Shown: piece after piece, positions 19,964-24,713 of the stretch
Position numbering within the stretch: the first letter of the stretch is position 1
Layout: each line of letters starts with the position of its first letter
Assembly: GCA_022539475.1 (NCBI GenBank)
Contig: VCMS01000482.1
Location: forward strand, 1 to 24,713
Direction: 5' to 3'
DNA length: 24,713 bases
Origin: Gracilaria domingensis
Taxonomy: Eukaryota > Rhodophyta > Florideophyceae > Gracilariales > Gracilariaceae
Translations under genes and position numbers: made by a program
The notes under the pieces: generated by a model
Told to the model about the DNA's origin: nothing
The model's input: the letters and a program-made list of their open reading frames with translations, nothing else
Databases searched by the model: none

Positions 19964-20289
19964 ATGTCCACCCCACAGGATCTTTTCATGGACACGCCGG
20001 TCCTGCCCACCCATCGGGATAAGGCATTGACGAAGTGCCGCTGCTCGCGGTTCAGGGGCTCCGACCCGAAGCACCCATGGAGGGATTCTACACGTGTGGA
20101 GGACCGGAGGCATACTCCGTCAGTCCTCCGCGACGACTTTCAAAACCGTCTCGAGGCATGCGCCGCATGCCTCTCGAGAAGCGACTCCGCAGCCGCAGAC
20201 CCCAGGGTAACGCGCCGAGACCCTCGTTGGGACTCCGCAACGACCCGCAGGGAGTGAGCTTCAACCCGTTACGGGAGAACTACTCATAG
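19964..20289 (+). pseudogene. Gag-like start in the GC-rich island, two overlapping frames
   Basis: An ATG at 19964 opens a frame beginning MSTPQDLFMDTPVLPTHRD. From about 20035 a second register, open to a stop at 20287-20289, reads more naturally, with an EAPMEGFYTCGGPEAY segment and then many Arg, Pro and Ser. A change of frame near 20035 would connect the two; the sequence as given does not. The first frame continues open to 20257, so which reading is real cannot be settled. A Pro/Arg-rich, low-hydrophobic N-terminal region would suit a nucleic-acid-binding Gag-type protein, but no family is recognised. Confidence 0.3.
20153..20173. repeat. Perfect inverted repeat, 9-bp arms and 3-base centre
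   Basis: GAGGCATGC, GCC, GCATGCCTC. The arms are perfectly complementary. CTCGAG occurs on both outer sides (20150-20155 and 20173-20178), extending the symmetry imperfectly. The site could form a hairpin or bind a dimeric protein; it may also be chance in GC-rich sequence. Confidence 0.8.
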
Positions 20290-20405
20290 CCCTGAGGCCA
20301 CTCGTGGAGTCTATAGTGACACTCGAGGTCGAGCGCCGTATTGCCCTCAGGGTTAATGCTGAAGTGGAGGGCCTGCTGATCCCTTGTCCAGCGGGTCCGC
20401 TTTAA
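20283..20405 (+). pseudogene. Short helical frame (40 codons) in the GC-rich island
   Basis: A + strand frame of 40 codons ends in TAA at 20403-20405. It reads LRPLVESIVTLEVERRIA and then LRVNAEVEGLL, a strongly amphipathic, helix-forming pattern of alternating acidic/basic and aliphatic residues. It has no start codon of its own and is probably a continuation of the preceding frame after a frame change. Such helices are common in oligomerising proteins; no function is claimed. Confidence 0.3.
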
Positions 20406-20492
20406 TATGACAGTCACGTAATCTGGACGGCGCTATTGCCCCCAGTGTGCACAACTGAGGTACACGCGCGTCCCACTCGCTAACATTGGGTT

Positions 20493-20660
20493 ATGAGCAA
20501 CCTGTCAACCATAGCCGCCGTCTCGGTATGGCAACCCCATATCCCTGCGCACATGAATGCAGATTCAGACCCGCAGGACCGTCAAATATTGATAGACCGA
20601 CTTGGGCGAGTGCCTCCCAGGGAAGCAGAAGAGTACCGGTCGCGATTCACGGTGGTGTGA
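20493..20660 (+). pseudogene. 55-codon charged frame in the GC-rich island
   Basis: An ATG at 20493 opens 55 codons ending in TGA at 20658-20660. The second half reads DPQDRQILIDRLGRVPPREA followed by EEYRSRF, which looks like a natural soluble helical protein segment. After the stop the reading continues in another register with QEEEPNPQ, up to the homopolymer block at 20715. I do not recognise the family. It is likely an internal piece of the same broken coding region as 19964-20405. Confidence 0.3.
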
Positions 20661-20714
20661 CAAGAGGAGGAACCGAATCCCCAGCCGACGTCGAACAGGG
20701 AAAGGAAAAAGGTT

Positions 20715-20771
20715 CCCCCCCATTCCCCCCGCCCCAAGGGGGGGGGTCGTTTTGGGCTTTTTTTTTTCCCC
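20715..20771. other. Dense homopolymer block
   Basis: C7, C6, CCCC, G9, TTTT, GGG, T10 and CCCC occur within 57 bases. C-runs and the G9 run could pair. The coding frames of the island are disturbed here. It is similar in texture to 12190-12229 and to the T11 run at 21432-21442. Confidence 0.6.
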
Positions 20772-20892
20772 GACTTCCGGACGGAACCTCGCAGTCTGAT
20801 CAGACTAAGGTCAGACGCAGTCGAGCTCGAACTCCGACCCGAAGTGGACGTTTCGCATTTGCAACGCATTCGACCAACATGGGACTTTTCAA

Positions 20893-20910
20893 AGTGCTGA
20901 GCTCAGCACT
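20893..20910. repeat. Perfect 18-bp palindrome
   Basis: AGTGCTGAGCTCAGCACT reads identically on both strands, with no central spacer. A perfect 18-bp palindrome is not expected by chance in a window of this size. It could be a dimeric binding site or a cruciform. It lies inside the GC-rich island. Confidence 0.85.
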
Positions 20911-21177
20911 ACCGTGTAACGCCGAGCTGGGTCGTTACAAGCTTGGTCGCTCGTTGCAGTTGCCGAAGCATGCGAACGCATCAACTGCAAAATTGCCTTG
21001 AGTTGGCAAAGTCCATTTTTAAGTCTACGGTTCTTAGCCGCGGTTCGGAATGCGTGTGAACAGAATGTGTACACGAGGAGCGCTCTCTGGTCTTCGTTTT
21101 TCTGCGCAATCCGTAGGGACACAGTAACGCAAGATACGGCCAATCCGGGGCGTGGGTCGAGAAGATTTTGAACTCCT

Positions 21178-21540
21178 TCGCCACCCCGAGGTGGTCAACT
21201 ACTCCTTGAAGTTTAGCGACCGGACGATGTCCCTATCGAGCCCTACCACACCGTTCATCACACCCGCCAAGTCAGCGGTCTGAACTTCGAATTCGCTGAC
21301 CATTTGTGACAAAGAACCTCCGATGCGAAACATGTTCCCAGAGAGTCGCCTCGGCCTCTTCGTCGAGGGATGCTTCACGCAATCAGGGGTGTACGATGTA
21401 CTCGTAACGCATCCCAAAAAGGTTTTCCCAGTTTTTTTTTTTGGTCAGCTATGCTGAAAGGCTGGCGATACCATACGGGAGCAAGAAGTATTTTAGACAC
21501 TGGACGCGAGAAGAGCGCACAAACCCGAAGGGTCTCTCAA
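21178..21540. other. Ambiguous-strand part of the GC-rich island
   Basis: A - strand frame (21199-21417, 72 codons) contains SEFEVQTADLAGVMNGVVGL and then DRDIVRSLNFKE, faintly like the end of a retropepsin (alternating strands followed by a GLD). The + strand is also open in pieces (MSLSSPTTPFITPAK near 21225-21270). No second aspartic protease landmark could be found, so no gene is called. Confidence 0.2.
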
Positions 21541-21550
21541 GCTTCGCTGT

Positions 21551-21566
21551 AGTGTCTCACGACACT
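21551..21566. repeat. Short hairpin within a larger inverted repeat
   Basis: AGTGTC, TCAC, GACACT forms a 6-bp stem with a 4-base loop. It is enclosed by TCTCTCAA (21533-21540) and TTGAGAGA (21592-21599), which are perfectly complementary. Together they would make a branched stem of about 67 bases. Confidence 0.6.
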
Positions 21567-21850
21567 GATGCACCCCACTAGTGCGTGCATTTTGAGAGAG
21601 GCCCCTGGCCCTGGCCATTCAACCGCGCGCCCCGTCTATTCTTCTTTCCATTCTTACGTTTCGACTCCGCGCGATACAACCCTGTCGGGCACTTCAACTA
21701 CACTCCCCGGGTTTAATCCGGGTTGACGCTCCCTCAGGGCCACACCGTACGCGCGGTACCGAATTCCGACAACAGAACCGACCGCTGTCGTTATCTGTCC
21801 TCTGTCCACTCTCGCCTTGCTGCGATGGTCCCGCGAATCCGGAACACGTT

Positions 21851-22138
21851 GTGCAAGTTCGCGAGGCGAATTATCACCAACGTGTTGCCGTGAGGTACTA
21901 TAAGCCCCGCACGGACAAGCGCCACGTCAAAACCCAGTGGGCATTGCCCAAGGTCAGGCGCAGCGCGCGGACCTGTTACGCCGAATCAGAGCGAACCCTG
22001 TGGGACGTGTCCTGCAGCCTTCGCGGAAGCGCTCAACAGTCAATCAATCTCTCTTTTGAGGAGGTCCTAGCAGGACAGCGCACACCCGAAGAAACGAGAC
22101 CGGGGAAGCGTAGGAGCCACGCTTTCCTCTCGAGGTAG
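21851..22138 (+). pseudogene. Unassigned basic frame at the end of the GC-rich island
   Basis: 95 codons, rich in Arg, Lys, Gln and Ser, with a KPRTDKRHVKTQW segment near residues 19-31 and a basic tail ending before TAG at 22136-22138. The start is an alternative codon inside a longer open register that begins about 40 bases upstream. The highly basic character would suit a nucleic-acid-binding region. No motif identifies it. The other + register over 21840-22140 is interrupted more often, which slightly favours this frame. Confidence 0.22.
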
Positions 22139-22213
22139 GAGCTCACCCCCCGGGCTGACGCAGAATCAACCGACTATGGGATTCTGAGGACGCCCAAGCC
22201 TGTGTTCCTATGG

Positions 22214-22750
22214 AGGACTAAATATGGCCCAATATACGTAACTACGCATTATTTGTCTGTGCTTTTTACGTCAAACGTGGCCCCATTGTGCCATATACGC
22301 CAAATATGGCATTAGATTGGTACAAAATGTGGCCCCATACGTCGTCAATAGCCCGCTAAAAGAGACCGGATCATATTGCCGCTACAAGGAAGAATGTTTG
22401 TACGAAATGTCATTGCTGGATATGACCGTAACGTGGTCTTCACGTATAGCCATAATGTAGACAAAATTGTACCTCGTAGAGGACAATAAATGACCAAAAC
22501 GTGTCCTCTACATGTGGGCTGTTCAAGAACGAAAACTGTTCTATATATGTCACTTTTGTGGCCACGGTTTTCGACAAATATATGACAAAATGTGCTCTTA
22601 AAATGACCGAAAAGTCACACTTGAGTGCACAGAATACGGACTGATTGTAAACAAGATTTGTACGAAAAAACAATCCGCTGTGTTTCTTGAAGTACTCGAG
22701 CACGACCAAATGCACTCATAACATGCACGTTATAGACCAAATGGGTCGAA
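22214..22750. repeat. Degenerate short-motif array (ATGACC-A-ACGTG-like)
   Basis: Variants of one word recur at irregular spacing of roughly 30-60 bases: ATATGGCCCAATATACG (22222), AACGTGGCCCCATTG (22275), AAAATGTGGCCCCATACG (22323), TATGACCGTAACGTGG (22420), AATGACCAAAACGTG (22489), TATGACAAAATGTGC (22581), AATGACCGAAAAGTC (22602), GACCAAATGCACTC (22704) and GACCAAATGGGTCG (22735). No open frame on + covers it; a 91-codon - strand frame (22440-22715) shows no family. It looks like an eroded minisatellite or a cluster of binding sites. Confidence 0.4.
22476..22511. repeat. Perfect 10-bp stem with 16-base loop
   Basis: GTAGAGGACA (22476-22485) and TGTCCTCTAC (22502-22511) are perfectly complementary. 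The loop contains one copy of the ATGACCAAAACG word of the surrounding array. There is no T-run after it that would suggest a terminator. Confidence 0.8.
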
Positions 22751-22828
22751 AGAGAGTGCCCAGTCGTGGGCCTCTCAGTGATCAAATTGAGCTCTTTATC
22801 ATAGGGTTTTCTTATTTCTACTGATGCA

Positions 22829-23068
22829 GTGCGCGATTACGTCCAGTATCATGTTCCTTTGGACAAGTGGGACGGTTTAAGATATATTATCAGCAATTTG
22901 ACGCTAAAGGGAGAGAGTGTGATGAACCAGAGAATAGAGGTGGTTAGAAAGGTTTACAGGAGTGAGAAGGTGTGTCTCGTTACTTACTTGCAATCTTTGT
23001 TCGAAGAAAGCAGAGAGCGTTTTTCATTGTCATCGCAAATCTTAGGTGGGGCGATCGCATTCCCGTGA
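22829..23068 (+). CDS. Possible exon of an unknown protein
   Basis: An open + frame of 79-80 codons ends in TGA at 23066-23068. It follows directly after a pyrimidine-rich tract, TTTTCTTATTTCTACTGATG plus CAG, ending at 22828, a good splice-acceptor form, so it may be a terminal exon and not start at its GTG. The translation reads as a natural soluble protein: HVPLDKWDGLRYIISNLTLK near the start, then many charged residues with QRIEVVRKVYRSEKV and LFEESRERFSL. I do not recognise the family. A GTGGGG just after AG at 23044 could also be a donor, which would shorten it. The upstream exon is not identifiable. Confidence 0.3.
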   Translation: MRDYVQYHVPLDKWDGLRYIISNLTLKGESVMNQRIEVVRKVYRSEKVCLVTYLQSLFEESRERFSLSSQILGGAIAFP

Positions 23069-23168
23069 CAAAACACATGGGCCAGTAATCAAGGCTCGTA
23101 GAAGGTCTCGAATACGTTTCAAGAACAATAGTTTCTTTTGAAGATCACCGTTCTAGTGAGAGCTCTCG

Positions 23169-23777
23169 CTATTGACTGCTTCGAGCGATTACGGGGCTCA
23201 CGAGTCTAGTGCGGCGCTGTCGCTGTGCGTACCGGCTCATTTTCATCTTTATCTTCATCGGGCTGTGCAAATTCCATATTCTTCTTGGCTTCTTGCGTCC
23301 CAATGGATTGCTATACGGAACGAGCGGTATCTTTCCAGTAAGTAGACTGCCCGACATCATCGATCTTTCAATTTCGGAATCCTGATTCAATGTCTCCAAG
23401 AAACGCTTTTTTTCGGCTCCTACGGTAATAGTGCCTCTCTTTTCACGATGAAACACTCAACCCGCCTCGCCCTTCCATTCCTGTCGTCGTCGTACCTCTG
23501 GCGTGCGCCAGCCCCGCTACAACAGCTTTTCGGATTTAAGGAAGTCTGAAGTGATACTCCATGATCTCGCAGAGCTTTTGCGATGAGTATCACTCGCTCT
23601 TCTAACGCCGCCGTTATCATTATCCTGCTTCGAGTTCTGGGACCTGCAGCGTGAAGTCATCTTGTTCCGATTCCGAATTGGCTCGTGGAAGGCACTGCCC
23701 AGTTTGGCACTTCTTCTGTATTGAGAAGGAGCTCGGTGGCGTCTTCTGCTCTTTTCCGAATTTTCGTCGTCCGTCAT
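23169..23777 (-). pseudogene. Charged - strand coding region, frame-broken, unknown function
   Basis: On the - strand an ATG at 23777 opens 86 codons to 23517. They start MTDDENSEKSRRRHRAPSQY and are rich in Arg, Ser and Asn. Two further - strand registers overlap in series: 23620-23420 (LEERVILIAKALRDHG) and 23456-23169 (VGAEKKRFLETLNQDSEIER, then a Lys/Met-rich part). Each looks partly natural, and a third register near 23280-23220 reads NMEFAQPDEDKDENEP. The simplest reading is one acidic/basic, probably disordered nuclear-type protein, or Gag-like protein, interrupted by gaps or short introns. No domain is recognised. Upstream on the - strand (24110-24030) a frame NDEQLSDISGPNAVKDALPD may be an earlier exon. 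Confidence 0.33.
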
Positions 23778-24125
23778 ATTCTCATCTGTAAGAGCACCCG
23801 CGCAGACGGAGCAATAGACTGATCAGGGACAGTGGGTGATTCATTTCGCTTTTTTAGCTTACTTTGCTGCCTTTTGTCAGCTGCATGATCCTTCGAGGAA
23901 TTGGGAACGATCCAATGTTCTGGACGGAAAGAACAGCGAAGGTTTCCAACAGCTTCGCTTCAGCTGAGAAAGCTGATGCAAACTGCAACCCGAATATAAC
24001 GAAAGGTGCGCTCTCTGGTTTCAGCCAATCGCTGTAGAGAAACTGTCCGGCAAAGCATCCTTCACTGCGTTGGGACCCGATATATCGGAAAGTTGTTCAT
24101 CGTTAAATTGATCATTTGCTTTGAT
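23778..24125. other. Possible upstream exon or UTR of the - strand region
   Basis: Short - strand registers look protein-like (NDEQLSDISGPNAVKDALPD near 24110-24045), but stops and register changes separate them from 23777. No promoter element was identified. The + strand shows no frame. Confidence 0.2.
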
Positions 24126-24142
24126 ACACACACACACACACA
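24126..24142. repeat. (AC)n microsatellite
   Basis: Eight and a half tandem AC units, followed by a short A-run. A simple dinucleotide repeat of this kind is typical of eukaryotic intergenic DNA. Confidence 0.9.
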
Positions 24143-24149
24143 AAAACAT

Positions 24150-24713
24150 AAATAGAACAAAAGAATAGAGCACCGACAGCAAAGAAACAGTTAATTGGAC
24201 TCAAAAAGGATATATTAGATAACACATCTCGGCTTCGATGCAGCGCTGGGAATCAAGACAGATTAGGAGGAGACGTAGACTAGAGCTCGGGATGCTTGGA
24301 GAGCGTTAGACGAAGCATAGAGATATAGCCAGACGCACTTCCGAATTCTCACCACCCTGTCTGCATAGTGGTTTTGGCGGTTCATCTGTGCGAGTGCTTT
24401 GTGACTCACCAGTGTGTAGTTCATCTCATGACTTGCGCTGAATAGAGAGATATACGTATGCATAGTTCGATGACTCATCTGGACTAAAGTCCGTTGCAGC
24501 TTGCAGAAGAGAGAAGAAAACGTTACTCTGTATCAGTCATAGACTAGATAAGTTCGCGGACGATCGAAAACGCGTTCACGCTGAAAGAACCTGATATGGA
24601 TGAAAAAGCCATACTTTCTTCGTAACTCCCTCGTACGTTTTCTAACTGGGTGGGCGAAGGTAGGCACCGTGTGCGGCTGCACCAGGGAAGGGAACTGGTG
24701 ATTCACGTAGAAG
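24150..24713. other. Nothing recognised to the window end
   Basis: A 71-codon - strand frame (24263-24478) shows no family signature. No repeat from elsewhere in the window and no RNA gene signature was found. Confidence 0.35.

Larger units (their letters stand above)
19335..22200 (+). mobile_element. GC-rich island, probable decayed retroelement of unknown class
   Basis: Composition changes abruptly to GC-rich at about 19340 and back to AT-rich at about 22215. Inside, short + strand frames with charged, helix-prone translations follow one another in changing registers (19964-20281, 20283-20405, 20493-20660, 21851-22138), the texture of a frame-broken gag-like or coiled-coil protein. No RT, integrase, transposase or LTR pair could be recognised. 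The - strand alternative cannot be excluded: 21199-21417 ends in VVGLDRDIVRSLNFKE, which recalls the late part of a retropepsin. A transferred or inserted segment of about 2.9 kb is likely; its class is unknown. Confidence 0.4.

Noticed and set aside
20715..20771. Polypurine tract of a retroelement at the homopolymer block
   Set aside because: The purine and pyrimidine runs alternate on the same strand and no LTR-like TG start follows.
22476..22511. Hairpin as a transcription terminator
   Set aside because: No T-run follows, the setting is eukaryotic, and no gene ends there.
1..24713. tRNA, rRNA or CRISPR arrays
   Set aside because: No tRNA T-loop/acceptor pair, no conserved rRNA words and no regularly spaced identical repeats were found on either strand by reading.
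1..24713. A novel defence or other multi-gene system
   Set aside because: No cluster of intact, co-oriented genes exists. The only recognisable multi-domain unit is a known type of retrotransposon.

Overview
The window looks like a repeat-rich, gene-poor stretch of a eukaryotic nuclear genome. It contains an LTR retrotransposon of the Ty3/gypsy type, AT-rich deserts, splice-acceptor-like tracts and a dinucleotide microsatellite. There are no prokaryotic-style operons or ribosome binding sites. No host housekeeping gene is recognisable and I cannot name the organism; a protist, alga or invertebrate would all fit.

Region by region. (1) Positions 1-~7070 hold one Ty3/gypsy element on the + strand. 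Its 5' LTR is cut by the window edge (1-~910). A leader and gag-like stretch follow, then protease (PR), reverse transcriptase (RT), RNase H and integrase (IN) in the order expected for Ty3/gypsy, and finally a 3' LTR (at least 6190-~7070, probably starting nearer 5945). The pol domains are clear by motif, but the frame changes every few tens of codons. The two LTRs differ mostly by 1-2 base gaps. That pattern fits uncorrected long-read consensus at least as well as decay of the element. (2) 7100-13300 contains no gene I can name. One - strand patch near 8.8-8.9 kb resembles a Ty1/copia RNase H motif. 9265-11160 is strikingly poor in homopolymers and ORFs, and 12190-12229 is a dense homopolymer block. 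(3) 13583-14089 could be a solo LTR in - orientation. (4) 14480-19330 is AT-rich and almost non-coding. It contains one natural-looking small - strand ORF (16258-16434) and the most complete copy of a dispersed repeat, at ~18800-19085. (5) 19335-22200 is a GC-rich island with broken, charged, gag-like + strand frames and several strong palindromes, probably a second decayed element. (6) 22214-22750 carries a degenerate ATGACC-A-ACGTG-type motif many times and a perfect 10-bp hairpin. (7) 22800-24713 has a possible small exon (+), a broken charged - strand coding region (23169-23777) and an (AC)n microsatellite.

The genes work together only inside the first element. Gag would form particles and PR would mature the polyproteins. 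RT and RNase H would copy the RNA from LTR to LTR, and IN would insert the cDNA. As read, none of these is intact. The dispersed repeat links three places: its left half lies just right of the 3' LTR, its right half at ~13.1 kb, and both halves lie together at ~18.9 kb. This suggests nested insertion or separate truncated copies.

I see no convincing new biological system. The most useful observations are the gap-dominated LTR divergence, the split dispersed repeat, the GC-rich island and its palindromes, and the - strand small ORF.
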